Assembly (NCBI GenBank): GCA_958410215.1 | Contig: CATYOF010000014.1 | Span: forward strand, 1-64,000 | Direction: 5' to 3' | Origin: an uncultured Cryptobacterium sp. | GTDB taxonomy: Bacteria; Actinomycetota; Coriobacteriia; Coriobacteriales; Eggerthellaceae | DNA: 64,000 nt | In this document: positions 1 to 8,085 of the stretch, in pieces | Layout of the letters: the number at the start of each line of letters is the position of its first letter | Numbering within the stretch: the stretch's first letter is position 1 | Made by a program: the position numbers and the translations under genes | Notes under the pieces: model-generated | What the model saw: only the letters and a program-made list of their open reading frames with translations | What the model was told of the DNA's origin: nothing | The model's database searches: none

Positions 1-302
1 TCTCATCCCCCCGCTCTGTCAACAACTTTTTTTAACTTTTTGGGATTATTTTTCTCAAAGGGAGGTTAATCTCATGATGACCTGGGAATATGAGTAGAAA
101 AGTTTTTTAAAAAATGTTTTGCATGGAAAGGGGTTCTTGCTTGCATAAGAAAACCTATAGAGGGAAAAGGAAGGAATTTATCTTGGAAAAGGTGAGAAAG
201 GAGCAGCTGCGTTTCGACGCAACAGAAACGAAAGCGATAAGTATCGAATATGGCTTGGCGGCTACAGAAGGTATGATTGCTTATGGGTAGATGATTTGCT
301 TT

Positions 303-332
303 GAATAAAAAGAAAGCCCTCAAAGGGGCTTT
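303..332 (-). terminator. Rho-independent terminator downstream of torD-like gene
   Basis: A 7-bp stem (313-319 with 326-332, AAAGCCC/GGGCTTT) is followed on the minus strand by a T-rich run. It lies about 95 bases past the stop of the torD-like gene and probably ends the reductase operon. The rest of 1-425 shows no convincing gene. Confidence 0.6.
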
Positions 333-425
333 GAAACTTTAGAGCTTTAAAGGATTTAAAGGAGACAATTCAAGACTCCGGAGAAGATTGGATCATTCAA
401 GGATACAAAGAAGATTATGCAAAGA

Positions 426-1295
426 CTACTTTGCTGTCACTGCTTCCAGGAGCGACTCCAAAAGCGCTTTGGAAAGACCTAAAAGATGATCATAGTAGCT
501 CTGCGGTACAGATAGGCGTACTTTTTCCTGTAGCTTCCCTATCCAAGACAAAGGATGTACCTTTATAAATTCAATATCTTCACCAGAAAGCTCTTCATTT
601 AAAGAGGATGCTTCACCCACTAAAGACGGACTAGTCTGAGCCGGACTAGTCTGAGCATTAGGCTCGAACTGCTGAGTGCTTGAACAAAGATGAGATACAT
701 ATAAAAGTTCTATTCCAATATGATCTTCGTACTGATTGTTCTTATTTGATACCTGCAACCCCGCACTTCGTAGCGCGTCACGCATTTCTATAGTTGCATG
801 ACCAAAACCAGAGGTTACTTCTTCATTTCGATAAAACGTTTCCCAGGGCGCTGCCGCAGGAGAAGGAGGGCCTATAAACAGTCGAGTATATTCCACCGAT
901 AGAGCAGTTACAGGATCGAGGGTATTTCCAGCATCGGATTGGGAAACAGACTCGTAGCTGGAATCAAAGTTTTGTTCAAAGTTACCTTCAAGGTCGTGCT
1001 CGTAGTTAGAATTAAAGTTTTGCCCGGAATTAAACTCAAGGCTATGTTCGGAGTTAGATTGAGAATGAGATTGCGTAAGTGCTTTCGACCAATCAATCAG
1101 TCCCACAACTTCTTCCTGAACCTTAGCAGAATCAAAGGTAGGAAATTCTTCCCAAAAAGAAGGATCAAGCCCAACCGTAGGAGTTTGGCTCACAGGAGAA
1201 AGCAATGAATTGCCTAAAAACGCAAACACCTCGGCATAGGCACGTAAGGCATCCTTATTTGAAAGAAATGATTGCTGCACGTTGTTACCTTTCAT
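426..1295 (-). CDS. TorD/DmsD-like molybdoenzyme chaperone
   Basis: Cytoplasmic chaperone expected to hold the DmsA-like apoprotein until Moco is inserted and Tat export is allowed. The family signature is EYTRLFIGP (about 135-143) followed by PAAAPWETFY (about 146-155). It is last in the operon behind the three reductase genes. Residues 76-125 are an Asn/Ser/Glu-rich repetitive insert not typical of TorD, and near 214-224 the peptide AQTSP is duplicated in tandem. The ATG at 1295 has no good ribosome site; a GTG five codons later (1280) follows AAAGGT at good spacing and may be the true start. Family assignment is firm, substrate is inferred from context. Confidence 0.85.
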   Translation of the reverse strand: MKGNNVQQSFLSNKDALRAYAEVFAFLGNSLLSPVSQTPTVGLDPSFWEEFPTFDSAKVQEEVVGLIDWSKALTQSHSQSNSEHSLEFNSGQNFNSNYEHDLEGNFEQNFDSSYESVSQSDAGNTLDPVTALSVEYTRLFIGPPSPAAAPWETFYRNEEVTSGFGHATIEMRDALRSAGLQVSNKNNQYEDHIGIELLYVSHLCSSTQQFEPNAQTSPAQTSPSLVGEASSLNEELSGEDIEFIKVHPLSWIGKLQEKVRLSVPQSYYDHLLGLSKALLESLLEAVTAK

Positions 1296-1328
1296 AGATA
1301 TACGCTCATAATCATCTATACATGGTTT

Positions 1329-1370
1329 AAATAAAGAGGCACCCCGTTTAAGTTGAGTGCCTCTTTATTT
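1329..1370 (-). terminator. Long hairpin between reductase anchor gene and torD-like gene
   Basis: Perfect 14-bp inverted repeat (1329-1342 and 1357-1370, AAATAAAGAGGCAC and its complement) with a 14-base loop. On the minus strand the second arm ends in CTTTATTT. It lies between the anchor gene stop (1543) and the chaperone start, so it may lower chaperone expression relative to the reductase subunits, as a terminator, attenuator or mRNA-processing hairpin. Confidence 0.55.
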
Positions 1371-1542
1371 GTTAAGCAGATCAATTTTACCGAGAGATCT
1401 ACTTGATGCTAATGCCGTAAACTCTACCCAATCCGGCTACCTTAGCGAAGAAGAAATTATGGCAGAGACTTACTTTGATTCAGTGTCATCTTGCTAGGTT
1501 TATCTTTCTAGCGTCATATTGCTGAGTTCATACCGTTCGAAT

Positions 1543-2730
1543 CTACTTCTTTGCCACAAACACCTTCATAAGCACAACCAGAGCAAGTACTACTAATGCG
1601 CTTATTCCCACAAAGATAAGAAGCTCGATAGGTGACGGGAAATATGAACCTTGTACTGCCCACATGCTACCAACGCCACCCGTTGCAGCGCTAGGACCAC
1701 CAAGTGTAATACCAAGAGCCCCTTCAACATTGGGGGTAATAAAACTGGTAAGCAGCAACCACATACGCTTGCAGAATACACCCGCAATAACAAGAATGGC
1801 AGAAACCATTACCAATGTGCTGTTTTCGCGATTCTTAGCAAACACTAGAATAAGGAAAGGAATAAGCAAGCCTGCAATGATTTCAAACCAGAAATACGGA
1901 GCAGTGGCACCACTAACCATATGAGAAAGCGCTACCGATTCGTGTCCGCCCGGGTAAGCCATGGTAAGAATTTCGCAACCAATAAGGAAAGCGTCGATGG
2001 CAATAAAGGTAGCGAGAAGACCTGCAACCTTTTTAAAGGTTTCCTTTGCAATACTATATATACCCGCCTTATCCATGGCGATAAGTGCTAAAAGAATGAG
2101 CGACAAACCTGAGTCGCAAGCAGAAGCAATAAAGATGGGCGCCATAATGGCCGAATACCAAGCGCGTGCTTCCTGTAAACCAAAAATCCACGCATCTACG
2201 CAAAGCACCAAAACAGCAACTACTAACGCCACACGAGCAACCTTGCGAACGCCATCGGTATTGCCCTTAACCATGAACACTAAAAAGACCACATTCACAA
2301 TGATAAATAAGGTAATGCCGCACATATCCCACAGAAGCGGGCTGGCAAAGTTGGGGCCTGTAAGCATACGCCAAACGCGAGGTAAACCGCCTAAGTCAAT
2401 AAGGATTGAAAGGCCACCTGCACAAATACACACCAAGGCAACAATAAGTGCTGGTAGCGTTAAACCTTTAAGCCATTCAACGTTAAACACCTGAGCAGCA
2501 GAAGCCACAATCATGGCGCCAGCGGAAAGACCTACAAAGAACATGAACATGGCAATATACATACCCCACGAGGTGATATTGCTCATGCCAGTTACCCCTA
2601 AACCGCTTATCAACTGATAGATCCAGGCAGCAATACCCGCAATTCCCAAAACGGCAAGTACCGCCATGAGGGCTTTTGTTTTAGATGAAGACTCTACAAG
2701 GGAGTCTTTAACGTTTGTAAAAAATTGCAT
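1543..2730 (-). CDS. NrfD/PsrC-type membrane anchor of molybdenum reductase
   Basis: Integral membrane subunit that passes electrons between menaquinone and the iron-sulfur subunit. The 395-residue protein is almost entirely hydrophobic segments (about nine or ten), beginning with a helix near 20-45 and ending with one near 370-390, as in NrfD/PsrC family anchors. A strong AGGAGG site precedes the ATG and only 12 bases separate it from the upstream ferredoxin gene. The A-B-C order matches dmsABC-type operons. Substrate of the complex cannot be read from this subunit. Confidence 0.88.
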   Translation of the reverse strand: MQFFTNVKDSLVESSSKTKALMAVLAVLGIAGIAAWIYQLISGLGVTGMSNITSWGMYIAMFMFFVGLSAGAMIVASAAQVFNVEWLKGLTLPALIVALVCICAGGLSILIDLGGLPRVWRMLTGPNFASPLLWDMCGITLFIIVNVVFLVFMVKGNTDGVRKVARVALVVAVLVLCVDAWIFGLQEARAWYSAIMAPIFIASACDSGLSLILLALIAMDKAGIYSIAKETFKKVAGLLATFIAIDAFLIGCEILTMAYPGGHESVALSHMVSGATAPYFWFEIIAGLLIPFLILVFAKNRENSTLVMVSAILVIAGVFCKRMWLLLTSFITPNVEGALGITLGGPSAATGGVGSMWAVQGSYFPSPIELLIFVGISALVVLALVVLMKVFVAKK

Positions 2731-2742
2731 GATAAAGACCTC

Positions 2743-3363
2743 CTACTGCAGATAAAACACTTGAGGATCAGTCCCCTGATCTTCAAGCAAGATACGAACA
2801 TTGCCCTGTTTGCGCAATTGCGAAATTTCCGAATTAGGATCATCTAAATCGCCATATACACGCGCACGTGCAGGGCAACATTCAACACACATTGGTTGAG
2901 CCTCTCCGCGATCCATGCGTTCTTTGCAGAGTGTGCACTTTTCCATTACACCCGCAGGTCTTGAAGGCACATCGCGATCGCCATATTCAAATCCCGTTGA
3001 ACGCTGTGGCTCATTCCAGTTGAACACACGCGCATTGTAGGGACAGGCAGCCATACACATGCGGCATCCTATGCATTTGTCGTAGTCAATTTCCACCCTA
3101 CCCTTTTCGTCTTTATAGGTAGCTCCTGTTGGACACACCTTCATACATGCAGGGTTTTCGCAATGCTGGCAAGAAAGAGGCAAATAGGTACGTGTTAAGT
3201 TAGGATAGGTACCCTGAGCACCATCCATTACCTCGCAGTCTTCGGTAAGAATACGATTCCAAAGCATACCGTCAGGTACGTTGTTGCTCATCTTGCATGC
3301 ATTGGCACACGTATGACAACCCACACAACGATCGAGTTTGATTGCTAAAGCTAACTTCGTCAT
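2743..3363 (-). CDS. DmsB-like four-cluster ferredoxin subunit
   Basis: Electron-transfer subunit linking the membrane anchor to the catalytic subunit. Four cysteine groups for [4Fe-4S] clusters are visible: CVGCHTCANACK near the N-terminus, CQHCENPACMKVCP, CIGCRMCMAACP, and CTLCKERMDRGE with a following CVECCP. At 206 residues it fits the DmsB/NrfC/PsrB family. It lies 10 bases after the catalytic gene with AAGGGGTG before its ATG. It has no signal peptide, so if located outside the membrane it must be carried through Tat bound to the catalytic subunit. Confidence 0.92.
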   Translation of the reverse strand: MTKLALAIKLDRCVGCHTCANACKMSNNVPDGMLWNRILTEDCEVMDGAQGTYPNLTRTYLPLSCQHCENPACMKVCPTGATYKDEKGRVEIDYDKCIGCRMCMAACPYNARVFNWNEPQRSTGFEYGDRDVPSRPAGVMEKCTLCKERMDRGEAQPMCVECCPARARVYGDLDDPNSEISQLRKQGNVRILLEDQGTDPQVFYLQ

Positions 3364-3373
3364 GGTTCACCCC

Positions 3374-5794
3374 TTAAGCCTTTTCAATCTGAACAAGGGT
3401 GTCAGAAAACGGCGTAACCGGACCACACATCAGCTCGTAGCCACGCTCGATCATGGTGTCGTTCGTAACCGATTGCATGTTTCCTTCAATCGTAAAGTCA
3501 CCCATTGCATTTTCGTAAATTCGCGCACAACCAGGACGAATAGATTCATTACCGTTGACGTATACCTTAAATTCGCCGCGATCATTAAAGACTCGCACCG
3601 CGTCTCCTGTTTTTAAACCGCGCGATTCAAGTTCTTGCGGGTTCACCTCGATAGTGGGACGGTAATACTGCTTAATCCATTCAGTGTTTTGGAACTGATT
3701 ATGAATCTGGAAACGCGTACGCACGTTTGAAAGTTGAAGAGGATAGGTCGAACGCAAAGTATTATCGGGAGCAATTTCTACCGGAGCTTCCCACTGAGGA
3801 AGAGCCTGGTTGAAATCTACCAAAGAATCGTAATAAACCTCCATACGACCTGAATCGGTAACAAAGGCATAATCTTCCAAAACACGCCTACATTCCTCTG
3901 CGCCTTCAATAGGCCAAACACCTTGATGTTCGGCAATTTGCTCAACGGTAAGCGTATTGATTGCAGGATCTTCAGAAGTAGACAAAATAGCATCAACACG
4001 TTCGCGCGCAGTAACGGGAAGCGCATCTTCAAAACCTAAACGTTTTGCTAGTTCGCGCTGAATCCACAACTCCGTTTTTGCCTCAAACAGGGGGTCAATT
4101 ATCTTTTCTTGGAGAAGTATTTGGTTGTAGCCATTTTTTATATTGCCAAATTCTTCGTCGTATTCAAAACGAGTCGTACAAGGAAGAACGTAATCAGCCC
4201 ACTTGCAGCCTTCAGTGAAATAGGGGTCAATAGATACGACAAAGTCCAAAGATGATGCCCATGAGGTAGAAACATTCATGTTGCCGTAATGCTGGCATAA
4301 ATCGTCTCCAACCGATATCAGTACATGGGCATTGTTTTCTTTAGTGCGCATATCGTACGTCGCCATTTCGTTTTCTGCAGCAACCATGGTTTCTGGAAGA
4401 GCCCATTCGCCCAACGTTGCTGTATGGCAATTCCATATACCACCAACATACACACCGACACCAGCACCTGGCTTTCCTACGTTACCTGTAAGTGCCACCA
4501 AAACTGCTACCGCATGACCAGCAACATCAGCATTAGCAATTTTATCGTTGCCACCCCAACCAAGCGCCAACGAAGAAGGGCCTTCGGCATAGAGTTCGGC
4601 TAACTCAATAATTTTATCTGCAGGAATGCCCGTAATTTCTGACGCCCATTCCGGTGAATAATCTTTAACTGAATCAAGTAAAAGGTCGTACACCGTACGC
4701 ACCTTTGCACCACGAAACGTTGCTGAACCAGAAAGTGCTGGATTCTCGGTTTCCTGATAAGGAACCACTTTCCCAGAGGCAGCATCAATAACATAGAAGG
4801 GGCAAGCTTCGCCATTTTCGGGTGCTTGTGTTCCGTCTTCTGCGGTAACCATTTTAGGTTCATGTTCACGAATGAGTTTACCTGTCGAAACATCAACCAG
4901 GAAGGGATACGAAGTATGCTGCTTCATAAAGGCTTCGTCGGTCAATCCCTTCTCAAGGATATGTGCAATCATGCCGAAATAAAGCGCAGCATCGGTACCA
5001 GGTTCAATAGGAATCCATTCATCCGATTTGCTTGCAGTGGTCGAAAAATGCGGATCGACCGTCACCATTTTTGCGCCCGCTTCTTTCGCTTCGAAGAAAA
5101 GTCGAACCTGGGGAAGCGTAGATTCACAGAAGTTGGAACCGACCGTAAGTACGAGCTTGGAATTTACCCAGTCACGCGCTTCAGGAGTGCTCATTGCGTA
5201 TCCGCCACCCAACCCCATTGAAGGATCAAGCCCATTACCATACCCAATGTCAATGCCTGTATTACCGCGTCCTTGGGCCCCAAGCATAGCTTGTAGGAAA
5301 GGACTATCGTTTTCATCGCAGGTAGTCACTACAATGGAATTTGCGCCATAGGTGCTTTGCGCATCTTTGATATGCTGCGCTATATCATCCAACGCTTCTT
5401 CCCAGCTTACCTGTTCAAATTGATTGGTTCCGCGATCACCCACACGTTTTAAAGGCGTTTGAATACGACCCTCACCATAAATATGTTGAACTTCTGAAAT
5501 GCCTTTTAAGCAAATAGTTTTGAGTCTATCCATTGCGCAAGCGTCATTTGGTTGAACCATAACCAAACGGCCATCACGCACGGTACATTTCAATGGGCAC
5601 ATGCCACCACAATGAGTCTGATGATAGGTATAAGCAAAATGTTCATCTACTGTTTCAGCTGCTGATGCCTTACTTAACCACTCATTGGTAGAGGTCATGC
5701 TTCCCAGACCAAGCCCAAGCACACCAAGAGCTCCGACTCCTTTAACGAACCCACGGCGAGAAATTCCGCCGCCGGCAGTGTCAGTACGAGACAT
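3374..5794 (-). CDS. DMSO reductase family molybdopterin oxidoreductase, catalytic subunit
   Basis: Catalytic subunit of a periplasm-facing or cell-surface molybdo/tungsto-enzyme. A twin-arginine signal (SRRGFVK, residues 12-18, then a Gly/Leu-rich stretch) sends it through the Tat system, whose genes lie at 55.7-57.3 kb. Cys62, Cys66, Cys70 and Cys95 (within HCGGMCPLKC and KTICLKG) would bind the FS0 [4Fe-4S] cluster. The C-terminal third has the molybdopterin dinucleotide-binding fold. At 806 residues it is normal for DmsA-like enzymes. Coriobacteriia carry many paralogues with different substrates (sulfoxides, N-oxides, catechols), so the substrate is left open. AAAGGAGG precedes the ATG. 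Confidence 0.9.
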   Translation of the reverse strand: MSRTDTAGGGISRRGFVKGVGALGVLGLGLGSMTSTNEWLSKASAAETVDEHFAYTYHQTHCGGMCPLKCTVRDGRLVMVQPNDACAMDRLKTICLKGISEVQHIYGEGRIQTPLKRVGDRGTNQFEQVSWEEALDDIAQHIKDAQSTYGANSIVVTTCDENDSPFLQAMLGAQGRGNTGIDIGYGNGLDPSMGLGGGYAMSTPEARDWVNSKLVLTVGSNFCESTLPQVRLFFEAKEAGAKMVTVDPHFSTTASKSDEWIPIEPGTDAALYFGMIAHILEKGLTDEAFMKQHTSYPFLVDVSTGKLIREHEPKMVTAEDGTQAPENGEACPFYVIDAASGKVVPYQETENPALSGSATFRGAKVRTVYDLLLDSVKDYSPEWASEITGIPADKIIELAELYAEGPSSLALGWGGNDKIANADVAGHAVAVLVALTGNVGKPGAGVGVYVGGIWNCHTATLGEWALPETMVAAENEMATYDMRTKENNAHVLISVGDDLCQHYGNMNVSTSWASSLDFVVSIDPYFTEGCKWADYVLPCTTRFEYDEEFGNIKNGYNQILLQEKIIDPLFEAKTELWIQRELAKRLGFEDALPVTARERVDAILSTSEDPAINTLTVEQIAEHQGVWPIEGAEECRRVLEDYAFVTDSGRMEVYYDSLVDFNQALPQWEAPVEIAPDNTLRSTYPLQLSNVRTRFQIHNQFQNTEWIKQYYRPTIEVNPQELESRGLKTGDAVRVFNDRGEFKVYVNGNESIRPGCARIYENAMGDFTIEGNMQSVTNDTMIERGYELMCGPVTPFSDTLVQIEKA

Positions 5795-6208
5795 TTGCCC
5801 CTCCTTTAATGAAATACGTCTCTTATAAAATAAATTTGTTTATCATTTTTATTTTGGCAGCCCCGAAAGTTTTATAGGGTGGTTGCATGAAAAAACTTTC
5901 GAGTTTGTTATGTCGCGTATATCCCCCTCCTGCTGCCGTTTTCTGTTGATAAAACCCTATCCTTATTTATTGTGCACGTGCCTTACCAAGAGTTCAATTT
6001 AGTTTATTATTCTTGTTTGGGAATAATAGGACGATACGTGAATGATCTGGAGTATCGCTAAAGCATTTAGGCAATTTTTTACAACGTGACTATATTTTTA
6101 TCCTAATAAATTCTTTGAAACCCTCTGGTTTCTTACTCTTTGCTATATGGGTATTTCCCCAACATGACATAAGCGCTATGTTTTAAAAAGAAATCTGAGA
6201 GGACAAGC
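5795..6208. promoter_or_regulatory. Divergent promoter region, reductase operon and ferredoxin/Moco operon
   Basis: A 414-base AT-rich intergenic region between two divergent operons. It contains the inverted repeat at 6005-6028 (listed separately) and a 6-bp palindrome GAAACC-CTCT-GGTTTC at 6117-6132, about 80 bases before the ferredoxin gene start. No reading frame of note. Both operons probably start here, but I cannot fix the start sites. Confidence 0.6.
6005..6028. promoter_or_regulatory. Inverted repeat TATTATTC-N8-GAATAATA, candidate operator
   Basis: Perfect 8-bp arms at 6005-6012 and 6021-6028 in the divergent promoter region. The same octamers form the outer arms of the palindrome before modA (9803-9843). 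A shared molybdenum-responsive regulator, possibly the ModE-like protein at 9318-9674, is an inference. Confidence 0.4.
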
Positions 6209-7630
6209 GTGATTACCGTCAACGAAGCGGAACATATCTTAGGAAAACTTTCAACACAATCGATTGTTATCGATCAAACCCGTTGTGTTTGCGTTCGCAA
6301 TCGAAACGCATCATGCAGAGCATGTGTCAATGCATGTCCCGTTCATGCTTTAACGGTTGAAAATAACCACCTCATTCTGGATTTTGATACCTGTATTCAG
6401 TGTGGAGCCTGCGCCAATGTTTGCCCCACGCAGGCCCTTTCAAGTACTGTAGTACCGCATGACGCATGGCTTTCCTTAGCGCAAAAGCGGGCACACCGCG
6501 CAACGCCATCCAAAAATGCTACCTCACCAAAAAACTCTACCCCGCCCGAAAGCTCCACTCTACCTGAAAGCAACAAACCTGTAGAACCTCATGTTCACCT
6601 AAGACTTTCTTCTCAGGATAGAAAAACGCACGCGCTATGGGTTTGCTGTCAGGAACATCCTTTAGCTCATGAAAATCTAAGTCATTTAATGGTGCTTCCT
6701 TGCTTGGCACATCTTGACGAAGTTCACTACCTCGTTATGGCTCATTACGGAATTACCCTGCACCTCCTCCACAACAAATGCAGCGCATGCAGCAAAGGAA
6801 CCGTGCAGACTCTCATCGAAAGCACCTTTCACTCAGCACGAATGCTTGCAAGGCACTTTAACATTGCGTTTACCTGCGACCTTACTGAAGAAACCACCAA
6901 AGAAAAAAGCTGTTATCCCTTCTTGTACGACAAGGGGGGTTTTTCGAGGAGAAGCTTTTTTGGCTCCATGGGTGAATCGTTTAAAAAGCTTGGCTTTACC
7001 GTTGCGGAATCCGCACTTGAGCCTGCCTTCAAATCACCAGAGAAGCCTCCAACCCTTGCGCAACAATTAACCCAAACACCGGGCAAACTAAAAACATTCA
7101 TGCCTTATCGCAATACGATTTTGCTTAACCTGCTATATGAAGCGCAAGAAGATCGCTCTCCTAAAAACGGCATTGACTCTAACGTTGAGACTGAAACAAA
7201 CCAGACAAACGAAGCAACTATTCCTTGCGATATCAAAACGCGCTTTTTGGGAAGGGTCTCCATAGATAATTCCTGCCGTAATTGCGGTATGTGCGCACAG
7301 TTTTGCCCCACAGGAGCTTTAGTACACTGTCAGGAAGAACCCTCTTTAGACACCCAACTAAACACTCAGTTAAACACGCAGCACTTCTCCTTTAACAAAC
7401 TTCAGCTGTCGAATACCCTAGGACAGACCAATAAATCCTTAGGGCCTAATCATGAATTTCGCTGTTCAGATTGCATACAATGCAAACTTTGCGAAGATGT
7501 ATGTCTTGCAAACGCCTTACACGTTCAAGGCACCATTTCGGACTCAGACCTATTTAATCTTGAGCCTGTTTCCTTAAAACATCATGATGAAGAGGATTGT
7601 TTAATGCCAGAAGAGCTAAAGGAGCCCTGA
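6209..7630 (+). CDS. Four-cluster ferredoxin-type protein heading the Moco operon
   Basis: Iron-sulfur protein of 473 residues with two clusters at each end. The N-terminal pair is built from Cys26-Cys43 (CRACVNACP part) and CIQCGACANVCP (about 62-73). The C-terminal pair is CRNCGMCAQFCP (about 357) and CSDCIQCKLCEDVCL (about 419). The middle region has further Cys (VLPCLAHLDE, NKCSACSKG) in an arrangement reminiscent of small cluster-binding subunits of heterodisulfide reductases and hydrogenases, but I cannot name the family. Inserts at about 98-128 and a QLNTQLNTQ repeat near 385 are low complexity. Start is GTG with AGAGGA six bases upstream; the stop overlaps the next ATG (TGATG). Role in electron delivery to molybdoenzymes is inferred from position only. 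Confidence 0.75.
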   Translation: MITVNEAEHILGKLSTQSIVIDQTRCVCVRNRNASCRACVNACPVHALTVENNHLILDFDTCIQCGACANVCPTQALSSTVVPHDAWLSLAQKRAHRATPSKNATSPKNSTPPESSTLPESNKPVEPHVHLRLSSQDRKTHALWVCCQEHPLAHENLSHLMVLPCLAHLDEVHYLVMAHYGITLHLLHNKCSACSKGTVQTLIESTFHSARMLARHFNIAFTCDLTEETTKEKSCYPFLYDKGGFSRRSFFGSMGESFKKLGFTVAESALEPAFKSPEKPPTLAQQLTQTPGKLKTFMPYRNTILLNLLYEAQEDRSPKNGIDSNVETETNQTNEATIPCDIKTRFLGRVSIDNSCRNCGMCAQFCPTGALVHCQEEPSLDTQLNTQLNTQHFSFNKLQLSNTLGQTNKSLGPNHEFRCSDCIQCKLCEDVCLANALHVQGTISDSDLFNLEPVSLKHHDEEDCLMPEELKEP

Positions 7631-8085
7631 TGACAGATTCAAAACCCCAAAACACTTCCGCCTCGTATTTTTCCGAACCAAATATCAACGACTGGCTTGA
7701 AGAGGCAAAGCGGGATCCCCAAGCCCCTTTTATAGGCATGTACTTAACCCACAATGGCATCGTAAGAGCCACCCCTAAAAAGGTAGTTCGCGCTGACGAG
7801 TTCGAAACGCCTCTATCTGAAGAAGAAAAAAACAGACAGGTTGTTGCGGTTGATTTTTCCTACGATGAAGAGGGATTGCAGCAAGCACTTACCGATGCTC
7901 TTACCTGGGAAGGTGTGTATTATGTGCGCGCTTGGCTTAATTCGGGACGTGTTCCCGTGGGAAAATCGCTCATGTACGTCCTGATTGGAGCCGATATTCG
8001 CCCTCACGCTATTGATGCCTTAAATAAGCTCGTAGGGCATATAAAAAGCAACCTTGTTGTTGAAACTGAGGTGTACGCTTCATGA
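7630..8085 (+). CDS. MoaE-like molybdopterin synthase family protein, atypical
   Basis: The C-terminal half matches MoaE, the large subunit of molybdopterin synthase (YYVRAWLNSGRVPVGKSLM, then IRPHAIDALNKLVGHIK). In MoaE a lysine soon after the last helix (Lys119 in Escherichia coli, in an FWKRE context) is catalytic; here the sequence reads LVVETEVYAS and stops, so that lysine is absent. The N-terminal 70 residues are not recognisably MoaE. Start at 7630 is set by the TGATG overlap and AGGAG just upstream; an in-frame ATG at 7597 lies inside the previous gene. The protein is 151 residues. No MoaD partner is seen in the window. It could be a divergent synthase or a non-catalytic relative. Confidence 0.7.
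   Translation: MTDSKPQNTSASYFSEPNINDWLEEAKRDPQAPFIGMYLTHNGIVRATPKKVVRADEFETPLSEEEKNRQVVAVDFSYDEEGLQQALTDALTWEGVYYVRAWLNSGRVPVGKSLMYVLIGADIRPHAIDALNKLVGHIKSNLVVETEVYAS

Noticed and set aside
72..323. 83-codon frame on the minus strand
   Set aside because: Phe- and Cys-rich sequence without domain, no ribosome site, and it overlaps the terminator at 303-332.
1371..1500. Plus-strand frame tail reading GYLSEEEIMAETYFDSVSSC
   Set aside because: No start codon in reach and it runs into the 1329-1370 hairpin; possible debris only.
1961..2494. 177-codon plus-strand frame opposite the NrfD-type gene
   Set aside because: Antisense to a membrane protein gene; Lys/Thr-rich composition comes from complementing hydrophobic codons.
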